A stretch of 64,000 nucleotides of DNA from Nocardia brasiliensis ATCC 700358 (GTDB lineage Bacteria > Actinomycetota > Actinomycetes > Mycobacteriales > Mycobacteriaceae). The position numbers and the translations under genes are program-made. Under the pieces are notes generated by a model. The model was not told the origin of the DNA. It saw only the letters and a list, made by a program, of their open reading frames with translations, and searched no databases. The stretch is taken from assembly GCF_000250675.2 (NCBI RefSeq), contig NC_018681.1, positions 5,580,001-5,644,000 of the forward strand, given 5' to 3'. Of the stretch, positions 1 through 8,348 are shown one piece after another; within the stretch, counting starts at the first letter, position 1; every line of letters begins with the position of its first letter.

Positions 1-2
1 AC

Positions 3-221
3 CGCACGATGGCGCTGCAGCGCAGCTTCGACGACTACACCGACACCCGGAAGTCGTTTCCTCTCTCCGACATCGCCTTTGCGAAAGCCGCCGTAGCAGA
101 ACGCATCCCCGGATTTCCAACACGCGTCCGGTCACCACTGATCGGCGCCACTGTTGAGCAGGTGGCGCGGATCGGCGGGTTCATACGAGACCGCATGCTC
201 GACGTCATCGACCACCTCTGA
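3..221 (+). CDS. 3' end of an unidentified gene (partial)
   Basis: The frame is open to the left edge, so this is probably the C-terminal ~72 codons of a longer gene; an internal ATG sits at 9. The visible peptide ends in an aliphatic/charged helix (GGFIRDRMLDVIDHL). No motif is recognised and no function is assigned. It converges with the minus-strand kinase-like gene 28 bp away. Confidence 0.45.
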   Translation, partial: RTMALQRSFDDYTDTRKSFPLSDIAFAKAAVAERIPGFPTRVRSPLIGATVEQVARIGGFIRDRMLDVIDHL

Positions 222-249
222 TCGCGTGTGTCCCGCGAGTGGTGGGTGA

Positions 250-870
250 TCAGTTGGCGATGACGATGTCGACGACACGGTGGGCGATCTCGCGTATTCC
301 GCTGTCGAGCACATCTTTTCGGTAGGCGTCCCAGTCCGCGAGCTTGGGAGCGTCGCGTTCGGCGCCACGAGACAGCATCCGAGCACGGATCAGCGCGGCG
401 GAGCTGTCAATCCAGATCGTCTGTACCGCAACAGCATCCGACACCTCCGTGATAACCCGCAACTGCTGCGCCAACGACCGGTTCGCCGCGGAAGCGGCGC
501 GGATCACCGACAGAAACGGGCCATCGAGCACGACATTGTGCGCAGTGCCGATCCGAAATCCCGTGCGGGTAAGCCCCTCATAGATTCCCGGGGAAACCAC
601 CGACCGATACACCTCGCTGTCGCGATCGTAGGGGTCACCGGTCAGCCTGGTCATCACATCACACTCGAGCCGCGGAACGAAGGCGTCTTTGTCCAACACG
701 ACCGCACCCCGCTGCGCCGCATACCAGTTCGCCGCCGTCGACTTCCCCGAGGCCGGGAAGCCACACACCACAACCAGGCCAGGGTCGGGCAGTGCTGCTG
801 CCGCCGAGGCCAATTCGGTGACCACCTGCCCATCCAGCACCGGCGGTTCCGATCCCTGGTCACTGCGCAC
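250..870 (-). CDS. P-loop kinase-like AAA family protein
   Basis: A 206-residue protein with a clear Walker A motif, GFPASGKST, at residues 37-45, preceded by the hydrophobic strand LVVVC. An acidic LDKD motif follows near residue 60, as in small P-loop kinases of the AAA_33/zeta-toxin/polynucleotide-kinase group, and a second DGP motif lies near residue 115. It probably phosphorylates a small molecule or nucleic-acid end; the substrate cannot be read from sequence. It stands alone, with a hairpin 44 bp upstream of its start. The fold assignment is firm, the substrate unknown. No antitoxin-like partner is seen next to it, which argues against a zeta-type toxin pair. Confidence 0.75.
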   Translation of the reverse strand: MRSDQGSEPPVLDGQVVTELASAAAALPDPGLVVVCGFPASGKSTAANWYAAQRGAVVLDKDAFVPRLECDVMTRLTGDPYDRDSEVYRSVVSPGIYEGLTRTGFRIGTAHNVVLDGPFLSVIRAASAANRSLAQQLRVITEVSDAVAVQTIWIDSSAALIRARMLSRGAERDAPKLADWDAYRKDVLDSGIREIAHRVVDIVIAN

Positions 871-913
871 AGGTAGTCAGCGTAGGCGCTGGTCTCACTG
901 ATGGAACATCGGC

Positions 914-947
914 GGTGAGTCCTTCCACATTCACGGGAGGACTCACC
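914..947. terminator. 10-bp perfect hairpin
   Basis: GGTGAGTCCT at 914-923 is exactly complementary to AGGACTCACC at 938-947, with a 14-nt loop. It lies between the end of the 1146-2759 gene and the start of the 250-870 gene, both minus strand. There is no T tract, so it may be a factor-assisted terminator or an operator rather than a classical intrinsic terminator. Confidence 0.4.
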
Positions 948-1145
948 CGATGTGCTTAGGACAGTGCCGTTGCAGAGCCAGCGTTTACGCCGCCCGAGTT
1001 CCTCGACCAGCTGGCCGATGATCGGGGCCCGGTATCACGGGCGAACGCCTTTTGTATCAGAAAGGGAGCGACGCCGGTGGGGCCAGCACGGGGTGCGCGG
1101 AAGACGACGAGTAACGAGTTCGCACAGCAGTCGACGGACAGGCCA

Positions 1146-2759
1146 CTACCCGGACTCGGGCTCGTGGCTATACCGAACCGACAGTTCGAATACTGCGCGT
1201 ACTCGTGTGCCCTTCGAACCTCGGGCCTGGTTGACCGTCTCGGGTTGCGCACTGCCCGTCCACGTTCCGGCAGCGAGATAGGTGAAGTATCCAGCCAGGC
1301 TTATGGCGGCGTGACGTATCTCGGAGTAGTGCACGGTGAACGTAAGCTGGCTGAGAACACCTGTCCCCGCAGCGACGGCGTGGACCAGTTTCGCGGGAAC
1401 GACGAATACGTCGCCGTCAGCGCCTAACAGCCAGTACGCCGACGTTGGACTGGTAGCGAGCAGATCGTCGAGTTGCGGGCGTTTGATGGACCACTTGTCG
1501 CCTCCGGCCATTCCTGTCGGCTTCAGAGTCTTCTTCACCTGTACGAACTCAGCGAAGGCCAGTATCAGCCGCCCTGGTACGTCTATGGTCACGACCAAGG
1601 CCAAGTCTGCGCCGACGAACTTTTCCTCTTTCTTCGGAATCGGGCGGAAGGCACCGACAAGGTCCGCACCGCCGCTGCCAAGCCTCGATTCAACCGCCCG
1701 GATCTGGCGCCGGTCCCGCAAAGTGGTTTCGATGCGGGTCATCAGGCTGCGCAGATGCCCTTCCTCCTCGGCTGCGGCGAAGTCCCGGAAATCATTCGCG
1801 AAGTCGGAAGTTGCGTCGGCAACAGCGTTGTACAGCGATGCCTCCAATTCGAGGTCGGACAGCCATGTGGCGCTCGGCTCGGCGAGTGGTCGCGGGAAGA
1901 CCCGTCGGCTGCGATCGAAGTGCCTGGCCAGTGCCGACGCGTGCATCGAGATCGACCCGTCACGATCGCTTCCGTCGATGATCGATGCCAGACCTTTTGC
2001 GCGGATGGCGATTTCAGGCAAGATGTGTTCACCTTCAGCGACAAGCTCGTCCAGCACACTGGGATCCGCCGCGATCGCCAAGTTCGTCCCATCGGTCAAC
2101 TCGCTACGGCTGGGGTCGAGGATCTGAATCAGCCATGGCAGCGCTTCGCGCCACGCCTGCGGGTATCGAGTCACGGTGGCGTGCAAGGTTTCCTGCAGTC
2201 CGGCGGTAACGAGGTCGTTCCGACGATATCCGCCCCGTTCACATACAACTGCTGCTGCGACTACTCGGCAGACGTCGGTAGGGAGTTCAGTGTCCGGAGT
2301 CGGCGCCGGAACATCACGCTTCGAGGATGCGTCGAAGTAGCGCGCCCGACGCATACCTTCCACCACACCGTCGGCCACTGCAGCCGCCACATCAAGCGGC
2401 GCAGGAAACGTTGCGACTCGCTCCCTCCATCTAAACAATGGAGTATATTCCCATGTCCGATCGGCAAGCATGCCAGCGCAAGACTCGAGTAGAAGAATGC
2501 CCATCTCCTCTGGACACAACGCAGTTATCGCACGCTCGAGCTCCAGGTAGATATACCCCGGCCGTAAGGCGTCGCGAACGGCCTTGTCCTCTACAGCATG
2601 CGACATTACTCGATGCGCGAGGTCGGGGTTCTCCCAGAATGCTTCCGCGATGTCGTCAGCGCAGTCGGAAGGATCGCTTTCGCTCAGGACCTCTACGAGC
2701 TCGTAAGCCACGTCGTCAGGCAATGTGCCGAATAAGGCTTCCCACAGCGACATAGACAT
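1146..2759 (-). CDS. large protein with possible PD-(D/E)XK nuclease-like C-terminal core
   Basis: A 537-residue protein of no recognised family. Residues 1-340 are helical and rich in Glu, Asp and Ala. Residues 360-460 look like a restriction-endonuclease-like core: GADLALVV (Asp385) in a predicted strand, then AEFVQVKK (Glu404, Gln407-x-Lys409), as in Mrr-type D...QxK variants, then QLDDLL and a YWLL strand. This is inference from motif order; the catalytic set is not proven. ATG at 2759 is the first of two nearby starts (the other at 2753). It stands alone on the minus strand between non-coding stretches, as orphan defence nucleases sometimes do. A non-catalytic role is equally possible. 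Confidence 0.6.
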   Translation of the reverse strand: MSMSLWEALFGTLPDDVAYELVEVLSESDPSDCADDIAEAFWENPDLAHRVMSHAVEDKAVRDALRPGYIYLELERAITALCPEEMGILLLESCAGMLADRTWEYTPLFRWRERVATFPAPLDVAAAVADGVVEGMRRARYFDASSKRDVPAPTPDTELPTDVCRVVAAAVVCERGGYRRNDLVTAGLQETLHATVTRYPQAWREALPWLIQILDPSRSELTDGTNLAIAADPSVLDELVAEGEHILPEIAIRAKGLASIIDGSDRDGSISMHASALARHFDRSRRVFPRPLAEPSATWLSDLELEASLYNAVADATSDFANDFRDFAAAEEEGHLRSLMTRIETTLRDRRQIRAVESRLGSGGADLVGAFRPIPKKEEKFVGADLALVVTIDVPGRLILAFAEFVQVKKTLKPTGMAGGDKWSIKRPQLDDLLATSPTSAYWLLGADGDVFVVPAKLVHAVAAGTGVLSQLTFTVHYSEIRHAAISLAGYFTYLAAGTWTGSAQPETVNQARGSKGTRVRAVFELSVRYSHEPESG

Positions 2760-3249
2760 TGAGTCTGCCGCCTACGTCAGAATCTGTCAGCCCATCGGCA
2801 CGGCACCGCGTCTGCCGCAGGTGGCGTTGCTCACCAGACGGCAGTCTCGCGCTTCCTACCTGGACCACACCTCACACTCCTCTCAAGCCCGCGCGATTTC
2901 GGCAGCGACATCGCCCAGCACATGGCCATCCAGCTATATCAGTCGCGACCCCGGCAGCGGGCATCTACCAGTCGTTGCTGTCGAACGACATCGGATCATG
3001 ACTGCTGGCTTCGATCGCGGCAATGACCTCTGCGTTAGTCCGCGCCCGGATGGTGGCGGTCTCTCGACTACGCAGGTGCGTAGCTATTGGATTGCTGTAA
3101 CTTGCTGTCGAGGAGCGGACCGTCTCCGTAACACACGAACTGCCTACGGTTTCTCTGAACTGACGAGCGTGACCCGCGTGCGATCATCGGCAAGGAAGAC
3201 GTTCGCCTGAAAGTGGTTTTAGGGTCGGCAGCCTGCTAGTTTCGCGGGC
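2760..3249. other. 490-bp region without a convincing gene
   Basis: No reading frame here has both a plausible start and coding character. On the minus strand a frame of about 75 codons ending near 2966 is open and reads like protein at its end (…SFDSNDW) but has no ATG, GTG or TTG start, so it may be a decayed 3' end. The stretch must also carry the promoters of the flanking divergent genes; no clear -35/-10 pair was found. Confidence 0.4.
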
Positions 3250-4116
3250 ATGCCCGCACGTGATGAGAAGTCGGTCGGTCTTGTCCTGGTGACTTATGGC
3301 AGCAGTGAGGATCTTCCGCCGTTCCTGGAATCGCTGCCGTCCTCGGTGGGGCCGCTATCACTGCGGGTCGTTGCGGTCGATAACGCGTCGACCGATGACG
3401 GGCCCGAGATCCTCGAAGCGTTCGGGGCGACGGTCGTCCGGAACCCGGTCAATGTCGGGTTGACTCGTGCGATCAATCAGGGTGCCCGCGAGTTGGATAC
3501 CGAGTGGTTGTTGATTGCGAATCCGGACACGCGGATGACGCCTGGGGCGATCGCGGCGTTGGTCGAGACGGCGCGTTCTGATGACCGGATCGGGGTGATC
3601 GGTCCACGGGTGTCGCGGTTGGATGGTTCTGCGTATCCGACCGGTCGCCGCTTCCCCTCGATCGGCGTCGGGATCGCCCATGCCCTGCTGGGGTCGGTGT
3701 GGCCCGCGAATCCCGCGACCCGTGCCTACTTCGGTAATCCCGTGACCTCGGTGAGTGATGTTGACTGGATCTCGGGTTGCTTCATGTTGTTTCGGCGAGA
3801 GGCGTTCGATGCCGTCGGCGGCTACGACGAGCGCTACTTCATGTATTTCGAAGAAACCAAGATCGCGCTGGACTTGCACCGCGCCGGGTGGCGGGTGGTC
3901 CTCGATCCTGGCGTGGAGATCTTGCATCGCGAGGGCGGCAGTACCCGCCACGCGCCGTTCCGGAAGGTGCGTAACCACCACCGCAGCGCGTTGCGGTTCT
4001 ACATCGACTACAACCGGCGCAGCCCATGGATCGTGCTGACACCTCTGGTGGCGCTCGGCCTGATCGGACGTGGCGCGGTCTCGGTGTTGCGGACCGCGTT
4101 GTCGCGCGGGCGCTGA
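3250..4116 (+). CDS. family 2 glycosyltransferase (rhamnosyltransferase/WbbL-like)
   Basis: A 288-residue GT-A fold glycosyltransferase. The N-terminal strand GLVLVTYGS is followed by VDNASTDD near residue 40 and NPD (the DxD equivalent) near residue 95. The acceptor-side signature WISGCFMLFRREAF is followed by GGYDERYFMYFEE, typical of rhamnosyl/galactofuranosyl transferases of the WbbL type. A C-terminal hydrophobic helix (LTPLVALGLIGRGAV) could anchor it to the membrane. It would move a sugar from a nucleotide donor to a cell-surface or small-molecule acceptor. It converges with the methyltransferase at 4118 with a 1-bp gap, so it is not in that operon, but it fits the nucleotide-sugar genes there. 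Confidence 0.88.
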   Translation: MPARDEKSVGLVLVTYGSSEDLPPFLESLPSSVGPLSLRVVAVDNASTDDGPEILEAFGATVVRNPVNVGLTRAINQGARELDTEWLLIANPDTRMTPGAIAALVETARSDDRIGVIGPRVSRLDGSAYPTGRRFPSIGVGIAHALLGSVWPANPATRAYFGNPVTSVSDVDWISGCFMLFRREAFDAVGGYDERYFMYFEETKIALDLHRAGWRVVLDPGVEILHREGGSTRHAPFRKVRNHHRSALRFYIDYNRRSPWIVLTPLVALGLIGRGAVSVLRTALSRGR

Positions 4117-4117
4117 C

Positions 4118-4915
4118 TCACTGGTTGTCGGTGCAGACCGCTACGGCGACTCGTTTGGGTTCGACGATGTAGCCGTCACGTTGGTCTTCGCGCGCCCACT
4201 GGTTGATCTGCTGGAGGATCTTCTCCTGCTCGGATGCGGTGGGGGTGTGGTCCCAGGTGGGGATGTTGGCGGCGAAGTAGTCGGCGTACTCCTCGACCGG
4301 GATGCGTAGTTCGCCGACGAGGAAATCGACGCTGAGTACATGCCAGTGCAGTGCGAGGGTCTGTTCGAGGTTTTCCGCGTTGACGTGGGTGGTGGTGAAC
4401 TTTGGTTCGCCCCAACCGAATTCGTCGTGGATTCGGCACCGGTACCGGTGGGTGTGCGGGTAGGCGTAGAGGGAGTTGGCGGTGGCTACATACATTCCGT
4501 GGTGGCGAAGGACACGTCGTGCCTCGTTCATCGCGGCGGGTATGTCGCCGAGGTGGCCCAGGGTGTGCAGGCAGGTGATGATGTCGAAGGTGTCGTTAGG
4601 GAAGGGCAGGTATTCGGCGTCGCCTGCGGCGTAGCGCTTGCTGGGGGTGTCGCGGATCGGCGGGCGTACAAGGTCGAGGCCGAAGAGCCGGCCGCGGTGC
4701 CCGAGGGCGGCGATGTGCTCGAGTAGATGTCCTGTGCCGCAGCCGATGTCGAGCAGGGCGAGTTCGTTCGGCAGGCCGCAGCGTGTGGTGATCGCGGCGT
4801 GCAGGTCGATCGGGATGCTGCTGTAGCGGGAGTGGATGTCGGTCTTCGTACCCAGGACGCTGCCGTCGTTGTAGGCGGCGCGGAATGCGTTCTTGTCCTT
4901 CACTGTCGCCACCAT
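4118..4915 (-). CDS. class I SAM-dependent methyltransferase
   Basis: A 265-residue Rossmann-fold methyltransferase. Motif I is LLDIGCGTGHLLE near residues 53-65, an acidic residue ends the second strand in LFGLDL, DAEYLPF is the post-I adenine-contacting segment, and DTFDIITCLHTLGHL is motif IV. Its start overlaps the end of the upstream dehydratase gene by 16 bp, so the two are probably translated together. As last gene of the cluster from 8299 it may methylate a sugar or the final product. The substrate is unknown; the family assignment is strong. Confidence 0.88.
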   Translation of the reverse strand: MVATVKDKNAFRAAYNDGSVLGTKTDIHSRYSSIPIDLHAAITTRCGLPNELALLDIGCGTGHLLEHIAALGHRGRLFGLDLVRPPIRDTPSKRYAAGDAEYLPFPNDTFDIITCLHTLGHLGDIPAAMNEARRVLRHHGMYVATANSLYAYPHTHRYRCRIHDEFGWGEPKFTTTHVNAENLEQTLALHWHVLSVDFLVGELRIPVEEYADYFAANIPTWDHTPTASEQEKILQQINQWAREDQRDGYIVEPKRVAVAVCTDNQ

Positions 4916-5844
4916 CCTTGGTGTGTGCTCATCCAGGTCACGGTGTCTGCGAGGCCGTCATCGAAGGTCGTCGCTGGTTTCCAGCCGAGTTCGAGGCGAG
5001 CCTTGCTCGTATCTGTCCAGTAGCGGTGGTCGTGGCCGGGCCGGTCGGCGACGAAGCTGGCGGCGTCCTCGACGGTGATGTCCAGGTGTTCGGCGATGCG
5101 GCCGACGACCTCGAGCGTGGTCAGTTCGTGGTCTCCCCCGATCAAATACGACTGGCCTGCGGCGCCGTGCTCGAGTGCGGCGAGAAGCCCTGCGGCGGCG
5201 TCGGTGACGTGGAGCCAGGTGCGCGATTGCTGCCCGCTGCCGTATATCTGGGCGGGTTCGCCGCCCAGCAGCCGGGTCACGGTGGCGGGGATGAGCTTCT
5301 CGGGGTATTGCCAGCGACCGAACAGGTTGCTGAAGTGGCAGATCGTGGCGTCGAGGTCGTGGGTAGTGGTGTAGGCGCGCACGAGATGGTCCGCGGCGGC
5401 CTTGGTGGCGGCGTAGGGGTTGCGTGGCCGGTACGCGGTCGCCTCGGTGAACGGTTCGGCGTTCGCTTCGCCGAACACCTCGTCGGTCGAGGCGTGCAGT
5501 AGCCGTCGGCCGCCGAGAGCTCTCAGCGCGCGCAGGAGCACCGCCGTGCCGGTGATGTTGGTTTCGACGAATAGTTCGTCATCGGCGATAGAGGCATCGA
5601 CGAATGTTTCTGCGGCAAGGTGGATCACGACTTCGCACTCGGTGACGAGTTCGGTGACCAATCCGGCGTCGAGCACGGTTCCGTCGACGACGGTGACTCG
5701 CTGCGAGGCCGGCAGAGCTTGCGGTATCGCGGTGTGGCGACAATTGTCGAGCACCGTCACGGCCGCGACCTTGCGCTGGTGCAGGAGCTGTTCCACCACG
5801 TGCACACCGAGGAATCCGGCACCGCCGGTGACCAGCACTCTCAT
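4900..5844 (-). CDS. NAD-dependent nucleotide-sugar dehydratase/epimerase (RmlB-like)
   Basis: A 314-residue extended short-chain dehydrogenase. The NAD site is GGAGFLG at residues 7-13. STDEVFG at 119-125 carries the Thr-Asp-Glu triad typical of dTDP-glucose 4,6-dehydratases, and Tyr144-x3-Lys148 (YAATK) is the catalytic pair. HLAAETFVDASI also matches that group. It would convert an NDP-hexose, probably made by the nucleotidyltransferase in this cluster, to the 4-keto-6-deoxy form. Its ATG overlaps the stop of the radical SAM gene (ATGA), so expression is coupled. About 15 residues shorter than most RmlB proteins, but all key residues are present. Confidence 0.87.
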   Translation of the reverse strand: MRVLVTGGAGFLGVHVVEQLLHQRKVAAVTVLDNCRHTAIPQALPASQRVTVVDGTVLDAGLVTELVTECEVVIHLAAETFVDASIADDELFVETNITGTAVLLRALRALGGRRLLHASTDEVFGEANAEPFTEATAYRPRNPYAATKAAADHLVRAYTTTHDLDATICHFSNLFGRWQYPEKLIPATVTRLLGGEPAQIYGSGQQSRTWLHVTDAAAGLLAALEHGAAGQSYLIGGDHELTTLEVVGRIAEHLDITVEDAASFVADRPGHDHRYWTDTSKARLELGWKPATTFDDGLADTVTWMSTHQGWWRQ

Positions 5845-7058
5845 GCCGCGACCTCCATCAGTGCGGGCTCCAGTGAGCGGTTCTCGTGGTCGGTGAGTAC
5901 ATGCAGTTCGTGGCTGCGTGTGTTGAACAGCAACGCGAAGCCCTGTTCGTGCCGGATCCGGAAGCTCTCTGGTGCCTGGCGGATTCGGCGGCCCAAGTCA
6001 TTGACGGCGATGCCCAGTGGCGTAGGCACGGGGATCTCGTCGGTGAGTTGCGCAGTGGGTGTAGCCGCCTGGCCGTGTTCGATGGCTGTGATGTCGCTCA
6101 GGTCGGTAAGGATCAGACCGGCGTCGGCACCGAGTTGGAATTTGCGGGCGACCTCTTCGGTTCGGGTGAACGCAGAAACCTGCTGTGCTGGTTGATCGAG
6201 GATATGGGTCAGTGTGTGACGGTTGAGGTTGCCGATGGTCTCCTCGGCACGCCAGGTACGGCCCCATGCGCGGATCTGGGTACGGACCTCGCCGTCGGGG
6301 CGCACGATGCGATGCCAGCCCTTCCAGTTCTCGGTGAACTGGTGGATGCCCATGGTGCGAGTCGCTAGCGGGTGTACCAGTTCGTCGTTGAACAGCACCG
6401 CGATCTCGGGGACCTCGGTGGCGATCTGCTCGGTCAGCGCGTGCACGTCGGCGAATTGCCGGGCGTCCAGTCCTCGATAGTCGGTGATCGCGTGCCCGGC
6501 CGTGCAGACCGGTGTCAGATGGTGTGCGCTCACGCCCAGATCAGCCAGTACGCGGGTAAGTTCAGGCCATCGCGTGTGGTTGGTCGCATCGACGACGGAG
6601 ATGACCGCGATGTTGTCGTGGACCTTGCGCAGTTCACCGATACCGTGCAGGGTCCGCTCGTAGGCTCCGTGCCCGCGGTTGCGGTCGTGGCGTGCACCGA
6701 TGCCGTCGAGGCTCACGCAGATTCGCGACAGGTTCGCCGACTCTATGGTGCGCAGCAGCTTCGCGGGTGTCGCGAAAGCGTTGGTGATCAGCAGCAGGCT
6801 CGAAAACCTCAAACGAGTCGATTGTTCGAGCATCGGTATCAGGCCCGGCCACATCGTGGGCTCACCGCCGGTAATGGTGATTTCGAAGATCCGATGCCGG
6901 TCCGCGGCCTCGAGGATGTCCGGAATACAGGTTGGGTCGATTTCTGGGCCACGGTAGTCGGGGCCGGATGAGGAGTGGCAATACCAGCAACTCAGCTGGC
7001 AACGCCGTGTCGTGTCGAGGTTGAGCCGAACTGGCGCGGACGGGTGGGTGAGGTCCAT
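5841..7058 (-). CDS. radical SAM enzyme with PqqD/RRE-like C-terminal tail
   Basis: I place the start at ATG 7058, with GGAG eight bases upstream, giving 405 residues; the frame continues further upstream but reads as non-coding. Cys20-x3-Cys24-x2-Cys27 (CQLSCWYC) binds the radical SAM cluster and ITGGEPTMWPG is the SAM-binding GGEP motif. Residues ~260-300 have the layout of a SPASM/twitch region (VRPDGEV, then GNLN) but no cysteines, so no auxiliary cluster there. Residues ~340-400 (FRIRHEQGFALLFNTRSHEL) resemble PqqD/MftB-like peptide-recognition domains. The reaction is unknown. The first 67 bp lie inside the nucleotidyltransferase gene. Confidence 0.85.
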   Translation of the reverse strand: MDLTHPSAPVRLNLDTTRRCQLSCWYCHSSSGPDYRGPEIDPTCIPDILEAADRHRIFEITITGGEPTMWPGLIPMLEQSTRLRFSSLLLITNAFATPAKLLRTIESANLSRICVSLDGIGARHDRNRGHGAYERTLHGIGELRKVHDNIAVISVVDATNHTRWPELTRVLADLGVSAHHLTPVCTAGHAITDYRGLDARQFADVHALTEQIATEVPEIAVLFNDELVHPLATRTMGIHQFTENWKGWHRIVRPDGEVRTQIRAWGRTWRAEETIGNLNRHTLTHILDQPAQQVSAFTRTEEVARKFQLGADAGLILTDLSDITAIEHGQAATPTAQLTDEIPVPTPLGIAVNDLGRRIRQAPESFRIRHEQGFALLFNTRSHELHVLTDHENRSLEPALMEVAA

Positions 7059-7828
7059 GACGAAGTCTCCTGACTTTCGGATGGCGGGTGGTTGAAACCT
7101 CTTCGGAGAGCGAACAGTTCGGCCTCGCGCAGAAACGCCGGAGATACAGCGGCGTCGAACCAGCGCCCTGTCAGCCGGTCGAAGCTCAACTCGCCTGCGC
7201 GCAGGAAGCCGCGCACAGCGTCCATCGCTTCGCGTTCGCCGCGTGCGTTCTGATCGACCTGATGGACCGACCGGAACAGCGCATCCGCATCGAACAACAT
7301 CAACCCGGCGCAGACAGTATTTGTCGTGGGGTGAGCGGGCTTGTCGGTGATCGCCGTGACACCACCGCCGTCGATGGCCACAGTGCTGAAGTGCTGCGGA
7401 GTGCCTGATTCGGCGACAGTGATCATGCACGGCGCAGGATCAGCGACAAAGCGTCGAACCGTTTCGACCGGCGCGAACTCGAACAGGTTGTCGCCCCACA
7501 ACGTGGCAACGTAGGGAACCTCGACCGAGTCAGCGCAGCGTTGCAACGCGTCGGCCGTCCCCAGAGGATGAGGCTGAACCACGTAGTCGACCGAGATTTC
7601 CGGTGCGACGCAATCGAAGAGTCGGCGGAAATGGTCGATGTCGCCAGGCCCCACGACCGCGCTGAGCCTCTCGATGCCACAGCACATCAACAATTCCAGG
7701 CCGTAGTCGGCCAGCGGACGGCCACCGACCGGGATCAGATGCTTGTTACCGACAACCGACGGACGCATCCGGCTCCCGCTACCACCGAGCAGCAAGACCC
7801 CATGCAGCAGAGGCTGTTTTAGCACCAT
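6992..7828 (-). CDS. sugar-1-phosphate nucleotidyltransferase (RmlA-like)
   Basis: A 278-residue NTP_transferase. The signature LLGGSGSRMRP, residues 13-23, is followed by NKHLIPVGGRPL with the conserved lysine that contacts the sugar phosphate, then GTADALQ (nucleotide base) and LWGDNLFE (metal-binding Asp). It would activate a hexose-1-phosphate with dTTP or UTP to supply the dehydratase downstream. The last ~20 residues (SSWTSPTRPRQF…) look non-homologous and are read from DNA that also encodes the start of the radical SAM gene. It overlaps the upstream dCTP-deaminase-like gene by 10 bp. Confidence 0.86.
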   Translation of the reverse strand: MVLKQPLLHGVLLLGGSGSRMRPSVVGNKHLIPVGGRPLADYGLELLMCCGIERLSAVVGPGDIDHFRRLFDCVAPEISVDYVVQPHPLGTADALQRCADSVEVPYVATLWGDNLFEFAPVETVRRFVADPAPCMITVAESGTPQHFSTVAIDGGGVTAITDKPAHPTTNTVCAGLMLFDADALFRSVHQVDQNARGEREAMDAVRGFLRAGELSFDRLTGRWFDAAVSPAFLREAELFALRRGFNHPPSESQETSSWTSPTRPRQFGSTSTRHGVAS

Positions 7829-8082
7829 TTCCTATCCCCTCCTCGCCGCCGAGCACTTCCGCGGTCGCCGCCAGATACCACCGGCCTGGCTGTGAGCACG
7901 AAGCCTTCAGCGGGGATTGCGATCTCGATGATCGGGTTGTCGACACGGGCATCCAGCACCGAAGTGGTTGTAGACGCCCAGTCGTTGACCGGGGATTGAG
8001 TCGTCGCTCGCCGAAAGGGTTCGATGCGGATCAGCCCGCGTTGTCTCTCACGCCGGATTTCCTCACGGGTCAGGGTCGTCAT
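7819..8082 (-). CDS. N-terminal fragment resembling dCTP deaminase/dUTPase
   Basis: Residues 1-70 match the start of dCTP deaminases in layout: LTREEIRRERQRGLIRIEPF (helix, then R/D-P-F) and EGFVLTARP (strand). Those enzymes have ~190 residues; this product has 87 and ends in a low-complexity tail (GGDRGSARRRGGDR). In the next frame the DNA at the break reads YLAATAEVLGG, close to the strand expected next in the family, so a single-base shift may have truncated the gene. No catalytic Glu region is present, so it is probably not an active deaminase. AGGAG lies ten bases before ATG 8082. Confidence 0.5.
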   Translation of the reverse strand: MTTLTREEIRRERQRGLIRIEPFRRATTQSPVNDWASTTTSVLDARVDNPIIEIAIPAEGFVLTARPVVSGGDRGSARRRGGDRKWC

Positions 8083-8086
8083 ATGC

Positions 8087-8299
8087 TCACCGCTCCTGCC
8101 GCAAAGATGCTGTGTAATGCGGTCTTTCGGCGTCAGCGACCGAGATTGTCAGATGCACTCGATCGATGGCGCTGGCATTGAATGCGGCGGGCCGTACCCG
8201 GGTGTCGAACACCCGCAGCCGTCCGTCAGCGGGGACAAGATTCCCCAAATGTTCCGTGCACTGTGTCCTGCCCATGCCCGCAAGAATCACCCCGCGCAT
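8087..8299 (-). CDS. small protein of unknown function, first gene of the cluster
   Basis: A 70-residue product beginning MRGVILAGMGR, with a plausible beta/alpha pattern (RVHLTISVADAE) and no recognised domain. It starts 14 bp downstream of the 31-bp palindrome at 8313-8343 and ends four bases before the dCTP-deaminase-like gene, which takes its ribosome site from this gene's last codons. Its position as the first and smallest gene before a radical SAM enzyme makes a precursor peptide conceivable, but it shows no leader/core layout. Confidence 0.5.
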   Translation of the reverse strand: MRGVILAGMGRTQCTEHLGNLVPADGRLRVFDTRVRPAAFNASAIDRVHLTISVADAERPHYTASLRQER

Positions 8300-8312
8300 C
8301 GGGTGAGTGGTA

Positions 8313-8343
8313 ACAACTGGCTGTTGTTACAACAGCCAGTTGT
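8313..8343. promoter_or_regulatory. 31-bp palindrome, candidate operator
   Basis: ACAACTGGCTGTTGT at 8313-8327 and its exact reverse complement at 8329-8343 are separated by one base. It lies 14 bp before the first cluster gene (start 8299) and 6 bp after the stop of the Nudix-like regulator paralog (8349). No U tract follows on either strand, which favours a protein-binding site over an intrinsic terminator. Each half contains an inner repeat (ACAAC…GTTGT). The XRE protein encoded at 9479-10909 is the obvious candidate ligand. Confidence 0.65.
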
Positions 8344-8348
8344 ATTGC

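Noticed and set aside
1473..2492. 339-codon plus-strand frame opposite the nuclease-like gene
   Set aside because: No ribosome site or domain; the minus-strand frame has normal protein composition.
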